Source: Bacteroidota bacterium
GTDB lineage: Bacteria > Bacteroidota > Bacteroidia > AKYH767-A > OLB10
Direction: 5' to 3'
Length of the DNA: 64,000 nt
Assembly (NCBI GenBank): GCA_016709725.1
Contig: JADJMG010000001.1
Location: 496,001-560,000 of the forward strand
Below, one piece after another: positions 36,948-45,178 of this stretch; the first letter of the stretch is position 1; every line of letters starts with the position of its first letter. The notes under the pieces are model-generated. The model searched no databases and had not been told where the DNA came from. It saw nothing but the letters and a program-made list of their open reading frames with translations. Position numbers and translations under genes: made by a program.

Positions 36948-38783
36948 TTATTCCACCGTTACACTCTTCGCCAAATTACGCGGCTGATCTACATTACATC
37001 CCCGCAATACAGCAATATGGTAAGCTAGGAGTTGTAATGGAACAACGCTCACAAGCGGAACGAGAATTTCGTCTGTCTCCGGAATTTCAATGATGTAATC
37101 GGCGAGTTCTCTTACTTGTGTATCACCTTCAGTTACGATAGCGATAATTTTCCCCTTACGCGCTTTCACTTCTTGAATATTACTCACCACCTTCTCATAA
37201 GATCCGTGTTTGGTTGCAATGACTACAACAGGCATTTCTGCATCAATTAAAGCGATAGGACCATGTTTCATCTCGGCAGCAGGATATCCTTCTGCATGGA
37301 TGTATGAAATCTCTTTCAACTTCAAAGCGCCTTCCAACGCTACTGGAAAACCATATCCTCGACCCAAATACAAGAAATTTCTAGCGTTTTTATACTCTTG
37401 AGCGATGGCTAAAATTTTATCGTTCGACTGCAAAGCTTTTTCTACTTTTTGTGGAATGGCTTCGAGCTCATTTAAGATTTGACGGAAACGCGATTCAGCA
37501 ATCGATCCACGTTTGTGTGCAATTTGCAATGCCAATAAGGTAAGCACCGTTACTTGCGCCGTAAATGCTTTTGTAGAAGCAACTCCAATTTCAGGACCAG
37601 CGTGTGTATAAGAACCCGCATGTGTTGCGCGTGGAATACTTGATCCCACTACATTACAAACTCCAAAAATAGTTGCGCCCTTCGACTTCGCCATTTCGAT
37701 AGCGGCTAAGGTATCGGCTGTTTCTCCACTCTGAGAAATCGCAATGACTACATCATCTTCGTATATAACGGGGTTGCGGTAACGAAATTCGGAAGCATAC
37801 TCTACCTCCACTGGGATGCGTGCTAAATCTTCAATCAAATATTCAGCAACCATTCCGGCATGCCATGATGTACCACAGGCTGCAATAATGATTCGTTTCG
37901 CATTTACAATCTTCGTCTCAAACTCACGTAAGCCGCCTAACTTCAACGTGCCGTTGCGACTATCAAAACGTCCGCGCATACTGTCGGCAATAGAGCGAGG
38001 CTGCTCATAAATTTCCTTCAACATGAAATGTTCGTAACCACCTTTCTCCAGTGCTTCGAGTTTCATTTCCAATTCTTGTACAAACGGAATTTTTATTTCA
38101 TTACCGATCGTTTTAACAGTGAGTTTACCATCGGAAATCACTGCTACTTCACCGTCGTTCAAATAAGCAACATTCTTGGTGTACTCAACAATAGGCGTTG
38201 CATCGGAAGCAACAAAAAATTCATCCTTACCAATACCCACTACAATAGGAGAACCTTTACGAGCAGCAATTAATTTATTAGGATCGTTTTTAGATAAAAT
38301 AACTATAGCATATGCTCCAACCACTTCACCTAACGCTAAACGTACCGCTTCTTCAAGCGGAACATTCACCTTCGTATAAATTTCTTCAATCAAATGCACC
38401 AACACCTCTGTGTCCGTATCACTTTCAAATGTATGACCTTGTTTTACTAACTCCGCTTTAATGGAAGCATAGTTTTCAATAATTCCATTGTGAATGATTG
38501 CAAAATCTTTTGATTGGGAAAAATGAGGATGCGCATTTCGATCGTTCGGCTCACCATGTGTCGCCCAACGTGTATGACCCATGCCTACTACCCCTGACAA
38601 ATTTTTATCTTTTACGAAAGCAGCAAGATCACTTACCTTACCTGCCTTTTTGTATACATTCAAACTTCCATTTAACAAAGCAACACCGGCACTGTCATAC
38701 CCTCTATACTCGAGGCGTTGAAGTCCTTTAATGATGATGGGATAAGCATCTTGCTTACCAATATAGGCAACAATTCCACACAT
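36948..38783 (-). CDS. glmS: Glutamine--fructose-6-phosphate aminotransferase (isomerizing)
   Basis: 611 residues. The N-terminal nucleophile hydrolase domain starts with the essential Cys2 (MCGIVAYIG) and has TRWATHGEPNDRNAHPH. Two SIS domains follow (ACGTSWHAGMVAEYLIE, SQSGETADTLAA; LGRGYGFPVALEGALKLKE), and the C-terminus is DQPRNLAKSVTVE. It makes glucosamine-6-phosphate for peptidoglycan and polysaccharides. The start is 3 bases from the stop of the upstream DUF4270 gene, so the two are cotranscribed. Full length and intact. Confidence 0.97.
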   Translation of the reverse strand: MCGIVAYIGKQDAYPIIIKGLQRLEYRGYDSAGVALLNGSLNVYKKAGKVSDLAAFVKDKNLSGVVGMGHTRWATHGEPNDRNAHPHFSQSKDFAIIHNGIIENYASIKAELVKQGHTFESDTDTEVLVHLIEEIYTKVNVPLEEAVRLALGEVVGAYAIVILSKNDPNKLIAARKGSPIVVGIGKDEFFVASDATPIVEYTKNVAYLNDGEVAVISDGKLTVKTIGNEIKIPFVQELEMKLEALEKGGYEHFMLKEIYEQPRSIADSMRGRFDSRNGTLKLGGLREFETKIVNAKRIIIAACGTSWHAGMVAEYLIEDLARIPVEVEYASEFRYRNPVIYEDDVVIAISQSGETADTLAAIEMAKSKGATIFGVCNVVGSSIPRATHAGSYTHAGPEIGVASTKAFTAQVTVLTLLALQIAHKRGSIAESRFRQILNELEAIPQKVEKALQSNDKILAIAQEYKNARNFLYLGRGYGFPVALEGALKLKEISYIHAEGYPAAEMKHGPIALIDAEMPVVVIATKHGSYEKVVSNIQEVKARKGKIIAIVTEGDTQVRELADYIIEIPETDEILVPLVSVVPLQLLAYHIAVLRGCNVDQPRNLAKSVTVE

Positions 38784-38786
38784 GGT

Positions 38787-40085
38787 TTAAGGGTTGAATT
38801 TTGTTTTAGTAACAATTAGTTTAATAGCGCCTCTGCCTTTCACAACACTTCGGCGCGCATTGCTCGTACTTCCTCCAGCAACTAGGAAAAGACCGTAATC
38901 CGTTCCTCCGTTTTGTACGACTTTCTTCAATGTTTGTTGCACGTAACGAGCAACATTAAAGGTATACTTATTTTGGGTTTCATCATACAATCCACCAAAA
39001 TAACTTGACGTTTCATTCGCATCTGCTGTAGCAACATTATTTCCTAATGAATCGCTTCCAAAAACCAACAAGTTGGTATGAGGTTCAAAATTATTAGTGC
39101 CTGAGCCATCTTTAAGTTGAAATATCAGTCGAGCAGAACTTATGGATACCGGACCATCATCATACAACGAAGCAATATTATTTATAACCAAGCTATCTTT
39201 TAATCCAGCCATAGAAGCCACTACCAAATCATCGTCAGGAATATTATCTAAATTCATTGGTAAATATTGATGACTGAAGAAACTTGTACGAACGGCTCCA
39301 GCATCAATGAGAAATTGATAACTCTTGTTGCCCGAGAAATAAATAGTGAGTAGATGAACACTGGAAGTGGACGTGAGCGTAACAATACTTCCCAGACCAT
39401 CGGCACTATCCACCATGACAATTCCTTTAAAATAATCGGTGAATGCTGTATTACTTGCGAAGGTGGATGGGTTGCTAATATAGTCTCTCATCAATTTACC
39501 ACCAAAGGCAGTATCCATTGGAATACGTAACTGTGGAGCTGCTTTCACATTGTTAACAGTCGGACTATCTGTCAATGATGGAATTAAATCGGCGTGCCCA
39601 ATGGTATTTGCAGAACGTGCGTACGTTCTAGCCGAATAATAAGTACTGTCATTATACAATTTTTCATTCAACTCATAAACACTAATATGATGCATGGAAG
39701 TGGTATCACCATTAATGTCCCTATACAAAAAACTGAGTACCACCGAATCGGGAGTTGTTGCCCCTGCAAAGGTGGTAGAGGTAATCGTATTTCCTAATCG
39801 AATTTGAGCAACCGTTCCCGCTTGTGTTTTCCCTAAATATGGATCGTCGTAGGTTCCGAGGAACAAAGTTGGCGACTCAATCAGGTTTTTGAGTGGACTC
39901 CACATGATGAGTGAATCTTCCACCACCACATAACTTTCTACATCCAGGGTATCAATACTAACTCCGGGAGTTTCCGAAACCGGCTGTAAATCAAGACCTA
40001 TTAGGTCAGGTTCGGTACAGGATGGGAGTAGAAACAAGAGAGCGAGGCTTGCAATTTGCAAGGAACGGCGAACATTCTTCAACAT
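38787..40085 (-). CDS. DUF4270 lipoprotein
   Basis: 432 residues from ATG 40085, chosen because MLKNVRRSLQIASLALLFLLPSC is a lipoprotein signal with lipobox LPSC and because a -7-like box sits just upstream. The Bacteroidota DUF4270 pattern follows: EPDLIGLDLQPVSE, GTYDDPYLGKTQAG, ARTYARSANT, and a C-terminal YTFNVARYVQQTL. DUF4270 proteins are surface lipoproteins of unknown function often encoded between a glycogen-synthase-like gene and glmS, exactly as here. Intact. Confidence 0.88.
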   Translation of the reverse strand: MLKNVRRSLQIASLALLFLLPSCTEPDLIGLDLQPVSETPGVSIDTLDVESYVVVEDSLIMWSPLKNLIESPTLFLGTYDDPYLGKTQAGTVAQIRLGNTITSTTFAGATTPDSVVLSFLYRDINGDTTSMHHISVYELNEKLYNDSTYYSARTYARSANTIGHADLIPSLTDSPTVNNVKAAPQLRIPMDTAFGGKLMRDYISNPSTFASNTAFTDYFKGIVMVDSADGLGSIVTLTSTSSVHLLTIYFSGNKSYQFLIDAGAVRTSFFSHQYLPMNLDNIPDDDLVVASMAGLKDSLVINNIASLYDDGPVSISSARLIFQLKDGSGTNNFEPHTNLLVFGSDSLGNNVATADANETSSYFGGLYDETQNKYTFNVARYVQQTLKKVVQNGGTDYGLFLVAGGSTSNARRSVVKGRGAIKLIVTKTKFNP

Positions 40086-40090
40086 GGGAG

Positions 40091-40098
40091 CGAAGGTA
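40091..40098 (-). promoter_or_regulatory. Putative -7 box TACCTTCG
   Basis: TAnnTTYG variant on the minus strand, 5 bases before the DUF4270 ATG, so a transcript from it would be nearly leaderless. The gene may instead be read from the upstream promoter at 41008. Confidence 0.3.
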
Positions 40099-40188
40099 AA
40101 GGAATTTATAAAAGATACAGTAGCTATACGCAAAGAATAAAAAACCTGATTATTCTGCAAGAACAGAATCTTCAAGCATGGCCTCATC

Positions 40189-40977
40189 CTAGAAACTGTA
40201 GTAGGCTTCAATGTATTCTTCAGGTGATTTATAGCCAAGTGTTGGCTTGCTCAAACTTTTAAATGTAGATTCAATTTCATCATGCAATGTGGTTGAACTC
40301 TTCATCACCGCATCTGAATAATGCATAGCCAATTTGGTAAGATTCACGTAATTAGGATCTTCCAATCCTTTTACATCCTCTGAACTCAAACCATCCATTA
40401 AGATTTTCTTGCCAAAGTCTTTGTTAAACGACTCTGTGAAGGAATCATTGTACAAGGAATAAACAACTTTGCTATTATGGAACATTGGATCATCCTTGTA
40501 GCTGGTTTTAATCAACAACGGAATTAGAGCCGTCATCCAGCCATGGCAATGAATAATATCGGGCGACCAGCCTAATTTCTTCACGGTTTCCAACACGCCA
40601 CGCCCGCAGAAAATGGTCCGATCGTCGTTCTCGGCGAAGAAAGTTTCGTCGGTATCGCGTATGGTACACTTGCGTTGAAAATATTCTTCATTATCAATAA
40701 AATATACTTGCATACGAGCCGCTTGAATAGAAGCTACCTTAATAATCAAGGGATGATCGGTATCATCAATGATCAAATTCATTCCAGAAAGACGAATTAC
40801 TTCATGTAATTGATTGCGGCGCTCGTTAATATTTCCAAATCGAGGCATAAAAGTTCTAATTTCTTTACCTCGTTCCTGAATTCCCTGTGGGAGGTTTCGA
40901 GCGATTTCACTTTGCTCTGATAAATCAAGGTAAGGATGAATCTCAGAAGAGATAAATAGAACACGTGCTTTTCTCAT
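40189..40977 (-). CDS. Glycogen/starch synthase N-terminal domain protein (GT5-like)
   Basis: 262 residues from ATG 40977 (MRKARVLFISSEIHPYLDLS). The GT5 catalytic N-terminal domain is recognisable: FISSEIHPY, RTFMPRFGNI, FFAENDDRTIFCGRG and PDIIHCHGWMTALIP. The second GT-B domain is absent. This short form is usual in Bacteroidota next to DUF4270 and glmS, so it is probably a natural family and not a truncation. Whether it has catalytic activity is doubtful. The typical ADP-glucose loop is changed (LDLSEQSE where synthases have KTGGLGD). Confidence 0.82.
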   Translation of the reverse strand: MRKARVLFISSEIHPYLDLSEQSEIARNLPQGIQERGKEIRTFMPRFGNINERRNQLHEVIRLSGMNLIIDDTDHPLIIKVASIQAARMQVYFIDNEEYFQRKCTIRDTDETFFAENDDRTIFCGRGVLETVKKLGWSPDIIHCHGWMTALIPLLIKTSYKDDPMFHNSKVVYSLYNDSFTESFNKDFGKKILMDGLSSEDVKGLEDPNYVNLTKLAMHYSDAVMKSSTTLHDEIESTFKSLSKPTLGYKSPEEYIEAYYSF

Positions 40978-41007
40978 AGCTTTCTTCACGATATAGATAA
41001 TTTTACG

Positions 41008-41015
41008 CAAAGATA
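41008..41015 (-). promoter_or_regulatory. -7 box TATCTTTG
   Basis: Exact TAnnTTTG on the minus strand, 30 bases before the glycogen-synthase-like gene start. Probable promoter of the GT5-DUF4270-glmS transcript. Confidence 0.5.
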
Positions 41016-41090
41016 CGGAATATAGAGGGAATTTTCACAAAAACAATAGTTGTCAAGCTATTGGTTATTAAAAAAGATTTTCGTATAGGT

Positions 41091-41140
41091 GTATCGTTAA
41101 AAGCAGAAGTGCGATATCGCGCTTCTGCTTTTAACGATAC
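41091..41140. repeat. 50-bp near-perfect palindrome
   Basis: Bases 41091-41115 pair with 41116-41140 at 24 of 25 positions; the only mismatch, 41110/41121, is a T-G pair. The centre is GATATC. It lies between divergent or converging units (GT5 promoter side and CPBP 3' end). It could form a cruciform or a long RNA hairpin and may be a bidirectional terminator, though no long T run follows it. Confidence 0.85.
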
Positions 41141-41142
41141 AA

Positions 41143-41174
41143 TTGGCAAGTTGGCAAGTTGGTAAGTTGGTAAA
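41143..41174. repeat. Octamer array TTGGYAAR
   Basis: Four direct 8-base units: TTGGCAAG, TTGGCAAG, TTGGTAAG, TTGGTAAA. They start 2 bases after the 50-bp palindrome. The array is related to the AATTGGYG array at 16988, which likewise adjoins a palindrome. Confidence 0.8.
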
Positions 41175-41308
41175 TGGCTGCGCTATGAATTCAGAAATTG
41201 CCTGTGCAGCAGGTGTAATGCATTGCCTCAAGAGCGAATTGGTGTCCCGATAGCATTAGTTTAATGGCAAAATGGTGTCGTGAGGCTTCGCTAGGTGATT
41301 ACATTTTC

Positions 41309-41326
41309 ATCGCGAAGCTTCGCGAT
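41309..41326. repeat. 18-bp palindrome ATCGCGAAGCTTCGCGAT
   Basis: Perfect palindrome in the 3' spacer of the CPBP gene, preceded by a related GAGGCTTCGC at 41282. Similar CGCGATGCCTCGCGATG occurs near 56240. The remaining bases 41175-41348 hold no gene. Confidence 0.65.
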
Positions 41327-41348
41327 TTCAAACTGAAAAATTTTCAAA

Positions 41349-42269
41349 TTATTTAGCAGCCCATTGTTTTTTCAACCACCACAAAATTCCCCATGTTAAG
41401 AAAACGGAAGCGGCTAAAATTCCTTCTTGGCCCGACTGTGTTCCGATGGTATCGGGATTGAAATTAATGGTTCCTCTTTCCATATACCAAGTGAGGATGA
41501 CGGCCATGGCGTTGTTGATGAAATGTGCCGTGATGGGCACCCACAACGAACCACTCCAAACATACAAGTAGCCCAGCAACACTCCTAAAGCAAACCTTGG
41601 AAAGAATCCAAAAAATTGCATGTGTAATGCTGAAAATAATACCGCGGTGAGGATCACAGCAAACCCTTTGCTGTTGGCGAGTTCGGTGAATAGTTTTTGA
41701 ATGACCCCTCTAAAAAGTAACTCTTCCCCAATGGCTGGAATGATGGCAATCACAATCAAGTTTATAAGCAAATCACTCACTCCCGTACTACCTAAAAGTA
41801 GTTTTGTGATTTTTGACGCTTGCGCCTCGGTCGTTTCCATCCAATCCTGTAATCCTTTGAGAGAAGATGGTAGATTCATTTCTCCATTAATTTGCATCAT
41901 CCAATTAATGAATGGGATGGCCACCACCAATAAAACAAAGATTGCTAAAAGGTGAGCTCCCTTGGATTTTTTCTCAAGTCCGAGGTATTCGTTTGATTGA
42001 TTTGAGAAAAGATAAGCCGCTCCTATTGCAGGTAAAATGAAAGTGCCGATAGCAGCAAGTCCCTGAAACAATCGAAAGGCGTTTGCTAGAGATGGATTTC
42101 CGGTTTGGTCTAAGATGGAAGCATCGCCCGTTAAATTTATTCCGAATATTAATTGGCTGAGCAGCGTGCCTATAGCCGTAAAAAGGACCGCCCCTATCAA
42201 GGTTAAGCCAACAACAATCAAGAATTTACGGTAAGGAGTTCGGTCAGAAAGACTAGCGCGGAGTTGCAT
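41349..42269 (-). CDS. CPBP family intramembrane glutamic endopeptidase
   Basis: 306 residues from ATG 42269; a TTG at 42293 would overlap the promoter box. Eight or so helices. The Abi/CPBP motifs are present: GEELLFRG (181-188, the catalytic Glu pair), a second block SALHMQFFGFFPRFALG, and HFINN near 250. Members are Rce1-like membrane proteases. In bacteria roles vary, and some give immunity to self-made bacteriocins. Nothing around this gene indicates a bacteriocin. Divergent from dusB. Confidence 0.88.
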   Translation of the reverse strand: MQLRASLSDRTPYRKFLIVVGLTLIGAVLFTAIGTLLSQLIFGINLTGDASILDQTGNPSLANAFRLFQGLAAIGTFILPAIGAAYLFSNQSNEYLGLEKKSKGAHLLAIFVLLVVAIPFINWMMQINGEMNLPSSLKGLQDWMETTEAQASKITKLLLGSTGVSDLLINLIVIAIIPAIGEELLFRGVIQKLFTELANSKGFAVILTAVLFSALHMQFFGFFPRFALGVLLGYLYVWSGSLWVPITAHFINNAMAVILTWYMERGTINFNPDTIGTQSGQEGILAASVFLTWGILWWLKKQWAAK

Positions 42270-42290
42270 TGTTTCGTATTTTTGCAGGCT

Positions 42291-42298
42291 CAAAGATA
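42291..42298 (-). promoter_or_regulatory. -7 box TATCTTTG
   Basis: Exact TAnnTTTG on the minus strand, 21 bases upstream of the CPBP ATG at 42269. It supports that start over the upstream TTG. Confidence 0.5.
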
Positions 42299-42446
42299 GT
42301 TTTCTTCCTTCGGCTTCTATTCATTGGGTTTGGGGAAGATGGTTTTATCGAACCCTGTACAACCATCTAAAGAAGAAAAAGAGAACCTTAAATGAACGCA
42401 TTACACTAACTCACATACGATTACTCTTGACCCTTAAAAATCCATC

Positions 42447-43436
42447 TTGGTAAAAATTGGTAATATAGAATTAGGCGAATTTCCGCTTTTACTCGCACCC
42501 ATGGAGGATGTGAGTGATCCGCCATTCCGTTATGTGTGCAAGGAGAATGGTGCCGATTTGATGTATACGGAGTTTATTTCGAGTGAAGGACTCATTCGTG
42601 CCGCTCGAAAAAGTACCATGAAGTTGGACATTTTTGAATACGAGCGTCCCATCGGCATTCAACTTTTTGGTTCGGACATCGACTCCATGCGAGAGGCGGG
42701 TCGTATTGCGGATGAGGCAAAACCCGAACTTATTGACATTAATTATGGTTGTCCGGTGAAAGCTGTTGCTTGCAAAGGAGCTGGAGCTGCACTCCTGCAA
42801 GACATTCCCAAAATGGTGCAGATGACAAGCGAAATTGTGAAAATTGCTACCCGACCAGTCACCGTGAAAACGCGTTTAGGATGGGACGAAAGCACCAAAA
42901 ATATTATTGAAGTAGCAGAGCGTTTACAAGATATTGGCATTGCCGCTTTGACAGTTCATGGTCGAACAAGGGCTCAACTTTATAAAGGTCCGGCCGACTG
43001 GACCCTCATTGGTAAACTCAAGGAAAATCCGCGCATCATCATTCCTATTTTCGGCAACGGCGATATCGATTCACCCGAGAAAGCAATAGCAATGAAGGAA
43101 CGTTATGGGGTGGATGGGGTGATGATTGGAAGGGCGAGTATTGGCTATCCCTGGATTTTTAAGGAAATAAAACACTTTATGAAAACGGGAATGCACTTGG
43201 CTCCTCCTACTATTTCACAACGAGTAGCCACCTGCAAAATGCACCTCGATTTTTCGATAAAATGGAAAGGTGATTATGTGGGCATTGTGGAGATGCGCAG
43301 ACATTATACCAACTATTTCAAAGGCCTAGATCATTTTAAAGAGCATCGTATGAAGCTGGTTACCACCAATAATTATGATGAGATTGTGGATACCTTGAAT
43401 TTTATTGAGACGCGGTATTCGGAGGTTAGCGCTTAG
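42447..43436 (+). CDS. dusB: tRNA-dihydrouridine synthase
   Basis: 329 residues. FMN-binding TIM barrel with APMEDVSDPPFR near the start, and INYGCPVKAVACKGAGAALL with the catalytic cysteine in GCP (C102). Further motifs are VKTRLGWD, LTVHGRTRAQLYKGPADW and GNGDIDSPEKA, then VMIGRASIGYPWIF. It reduces uridines in tRNA D-loops. The start is a TTG at 42447 (MVKIGNIELG); no better ATG is present. Assignment to the DusB branch is by resemblance. Confidence 0.93.
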   Translation: MVKIGNIELGEFPLLLAPMEDVSDPPFRYVCKENGADLMYTEFISSEGLIRAARKSTMKLDIFEYERPIGIQLFGSDIDSMREAGRIADEAKPELIDINYGCPVKAVACKGAGAALLQDIPKMVQMTSEIVKIATRPVTVKTRLGWDESTKNIIEVAERLQDIGIAALTVHGRTRAQLYKGPADWTLIGKLKENPRIIIPIFGNGDIDSPEKAIAMKERYGVDGVMIGRASIGYPWIFKEIKHFMKTGMHLAPPTISQRVATCKMHLDFSIKWKGDYVGIVEMRRHYTNYFKGLDHFKEHRMKLVTTNNYDEIVDTLNFIETRYSEVSA

Positions 43437-43485
43437 TTCGTTACGGGGATTTTCTTGGATATAGATCGTCGTCACGAAGTTAATG

Positions 43486-43518
43486 GGCTGCTAGCTGCTG
43501 GCTTCTAGCTGCTAGCTG
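43486..43518. repeat. GCTAGC / GGCTTCTAG intergenic array
   Basis: Alternating GCTGCTAGCTGCTGGCTTC and TAGCTGCTAGCTG units, 50 bases after dusB. Same repeat family as 44991-45018, 55112-55141, 55268-55336, 56257-56283 and 56444-56480. Confidence 0.75.
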
Positions 43519-43674
43519 ATTTCGGGAAATATCACTTCAATCTACTATTCTGCAAGTAGCGATGCTCTGCGAAAGTTTAATAATATTTTAGTAATTACCC
43601 TTCGCCTCTTGCTAATTACATTTCTTAGGGAAGAAATTTTTGATCCGAATAGGTACTCCGATTTAACACTAGAG

Positions 43675-43703
43675 AAAAAAAAGAACACTGGAGATCACTA
43701 GAG
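43675..43703. repeat. Direct repeat copy 1 (about 29 bp)
   Basis: An A run followed by GAACACTGGAGATCACTAGAG. It matches 43824-43851 with one mismatch (GG versus TG). The two copies flank the C/G-rich hairpin at 43721-43756. Confidence 0.7.
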
Positions 43704-43720
43704 GAATTTAAGTTAAATAA

Positions 43721-43756
43721 AGCCCCTCTCCTCTGGAGAGGGGTTGGGGAGAGGCT
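43721..43756. repeat. C/G-rich hairpin repeat
   Basis: Stem CCCCTCTCC (43723-43731) with GGAGAGGGG (43735-43743), three-base loop, followed by TTGGGGAGAGGCT, which could pair alternatively. It resembles an interspersed palindrome common in Bacteroidota genomes. Confidence 0.7.
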
Positions 43757-43823
43757 AGAACTTTAATGTGGCAATCATCTGTTTTAATTCGAGCATTTAG
43801 TTATTAAAGATTAAATGTCATCT

Positions 43824-43851
43824 AAAAAAAGAACACTTGAGATCACTAGAG
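43824..43851. repeat. Direct repeat copy 2 (about 28 bp)
   Basis: Second copy of the 43675-43703 sequence. A 71-codon frame (43815-44030) begins here, but its start is this repeat and its end runs through the bactofilin promoter, so I do not call it a gene. Confidence 0.7.
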
Positions 43852-43969
43852 ATAAGCTGAAAAACTACCTCACATCTCTGGAGATGGCAAGGGAGGAGAG
43901 GCTGGAAGCACTAATTTTGAAAGATTTAGGTAATTCACATTCTCCTGTTCATAATTTTTATTTATTTCC

Positions 43970-43977
43970 TATATTTG
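43970..43977 (+). promoter_or_regulatory. -7 box TATATTTG
   Basis: Exact TAnnTTTG, 31 bases before the bactofilin ATG at 44009. Confidence 0.5.
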
Positions 43978-44008
43978 CGCAACACAATTCAAAACCACAA
44001 AAATCCCT

Positions 44009-44443
44009 ATGTCTATGTTCCAGCAATTAAAAAACAAAGGTGTAATTACACGTCCGGCCGATTCAAATGGCGCCATCAACATTATTGGTGCGGGCACCGT
44101 GATTGAAGGTGAAATTAAATCGAATGGCGATGTACGAATTGATGGAACCATTCGCGGATCAGTAACCTCCAAAGCGAAAGTGGTCATTGGAGCTACGGGT
44201 GTGGTGGAAGGAGATGTGTTTTGCCAGAGTGCTGATATTTCCGGTGCTATTAAGGGGAAGACAACGGTTTCCTAAATGTTATTTTTAAAATCGAATGCAC
44301 GCATCAACGGCGATATACACACTGGAAAATTAGTGGTGGAAGTAGGTGCCAGCTTTACCGGCAATTGCAGCATGGGTTCAGTAATTAAAGACATGAAACA
44401 TGGCGACCGATCCAACGAAAAACTTGCCGAAAAAACCGCTTAA
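44009..44443 (+). pseudogene. Bactofilin interrupted by an in-frame TAA
   Basis: The frame of 145 codons encodes a full bactofilin with beta-helix repeats: INIIGAGTVIEGEIKSNGDV, then RIDGTIRGSVTSKAKVVIG, then GVVEGDVFCQSADISGAIKG, then MLFLKSNARINGDIHTGKLV and EVGASFTGNCSMG. Codon 89 (44273-44275) is TAA where related proteins have a glutamate-like codon before MLFLKS, and the same frame continues without shift. So this is one nonsense change (GAA to TAA would explain it). As read, an 88-residue protein without the last turns is made. Bactofilins polymerise under the membrane. The 3' end overlaps the AtpZ-like start. Confidence 0.7.
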
Positions 44444-44591
44444 CAATTACATCCGTTATTCGTCGATGGGCCTGCAAATGGGCTTGACCATTTTTTTCAT
44501 GGCTTGGGCGGGCGTAAAACTTGACCAATATTTAAAACTTACTTTTCCAATTTTCACCAAAAAACTTATTGTATACCTTTGCGCATCATGA
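44400..44591 (+). CDS. AtpZ/AtpI-like small membrane protein (short C-terminus)
   Basis: 63 residues: a basic N-terminus with PKKPLNNYIRYSSMGLQMG, then helix LTIFFMAWAGVKLDQYL. This fits AtpZ, a helper encoded before atpB in many genomes. The usual second helix is missing; the protein ends TKKLIVYLCAS. The start overlaps the bactofilin end by 44 bases, and its TGA overlaps the next ATG (ATGA at 44588). A -7 box TACCTTTG lies inside its 3' end. Whether the short end is natural or damaged is unclear. Confidence 0.6.
   Translation: MATDPTKNLPKKPLNNYIRYSSMGLQMGLTIFFMAWAGVKLDQYLKLTFPIFTKKLIVYLCAS
44574..44581 (+). promoter_or_regulatory. -7 box TACCTTTG
   Basis: Exact TAnnTTTG within the end of the AtpZ-like frame, 6 bases before the ATG of the next small gene. 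Confidence 0.4.
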
Positions 44592-44990
44592 TTCTACTGA
44601 ATAATTTAAACTTGATGCAAAAGTTCATCATCAAATTAATTGTTATCACTTTACTAACGGCAGGCATATACGCCATGTTGGGAAATGTTATTCCATCAAA
44701 AATGGTATTACACAAACTTTTATTGGCTCCCACTTTTCATCGCCTTCATCACCTTAATTCTCCATCACGGATTATACACTCGCAGAAACGATGGAAAAAA
44801 ATTCATTCGGTATTACATGGGCTCCACCGGACTCAAACTTTTTATTTACCTAACCACCATCATCATTTTTGCATTCATCAATAAACCGATGGTCATTCCG
44901 TTTGCGCTTTGTTTCTTTTTCTTTTATTTCTGCTTCACCATTTTCGAAGTGCTTGAATCGTATGGGGGGTTTAGGGAGAAATACAAATGA
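44588..44990 (+). pseudogene. Small four-helix membrane protein preceding ATP synthase genes, frameshifted
   Basis: From ATG 44588 (or 44615) the frame encodes MQKFIIKLIVITLLTAG and NVIPSK. After the A5 run 44698-44702, removing one A continues WYYTNFYWLPLFIAFITLIL, then RRNDGKKFIRYYMGSTGLKL and two more helices to FGGFREKYK-like end at 44990. A conserved protein of this type sits between atpZ and atpB in Bacteroidota. Here no atpB follows; the next bases are intergenic repeats and a minus-strand gene. Confidence 0.6.
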
Positions 44991-45018
44991 GCTGCTAGCT
45001 GTTAGCTTCTGGCTACAA
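44991..45018. repeat. GCTAGC / TTCTGGCT intergenic repeat
   Basis: GCTGCTAGCTGTTAGCTTC followed by TGGCTACAAG, beginning directly after the stop of the preceding frame. Member of the intergenic heptamer family. The following bases to 45178 are non-coding, with a GC-rich patch (GCGAACGCCGCGTAACC) at about 45075. Confidence 0.65.
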
Positions 45019-45178
45019 GTTTTTTTTCGTGGCGAAATAATTCTAATTACGAAAAGTATTATTCAAACCCCGCGAACGCCGCGTAACCGTCGCGCACTCC
45101 GCGGTTAAGTTTGCGTTGGTTAAGAACTAGAATTTAAAATTTAGTGACATAAATTTCGATTCTGTGAAGACTTCTCTA

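Noticed and set aside
40189..40977. Truncated glycogen synthase pseudogene
   Set aside because: The short form next to DUF4270 and glmS is a regular Bacteroidota arrangement, and the frame is clean to a normal stop.
43815..44030. 71-codon open frame before bactofilin
   Set aside because: Its start is a copy of a direct repeat and its end runs through the bactofilin -7 box and start. The hydrophilic beginning and random end do not look like a protein.
44273..44275. Stop codon readthrough in bactofilin
   Set aside because: Codon 89 is TAA, which is not a selenocysteine or pyrrolysine codon, and no recoding signal is seen. A nonsense change or base error is simpler.
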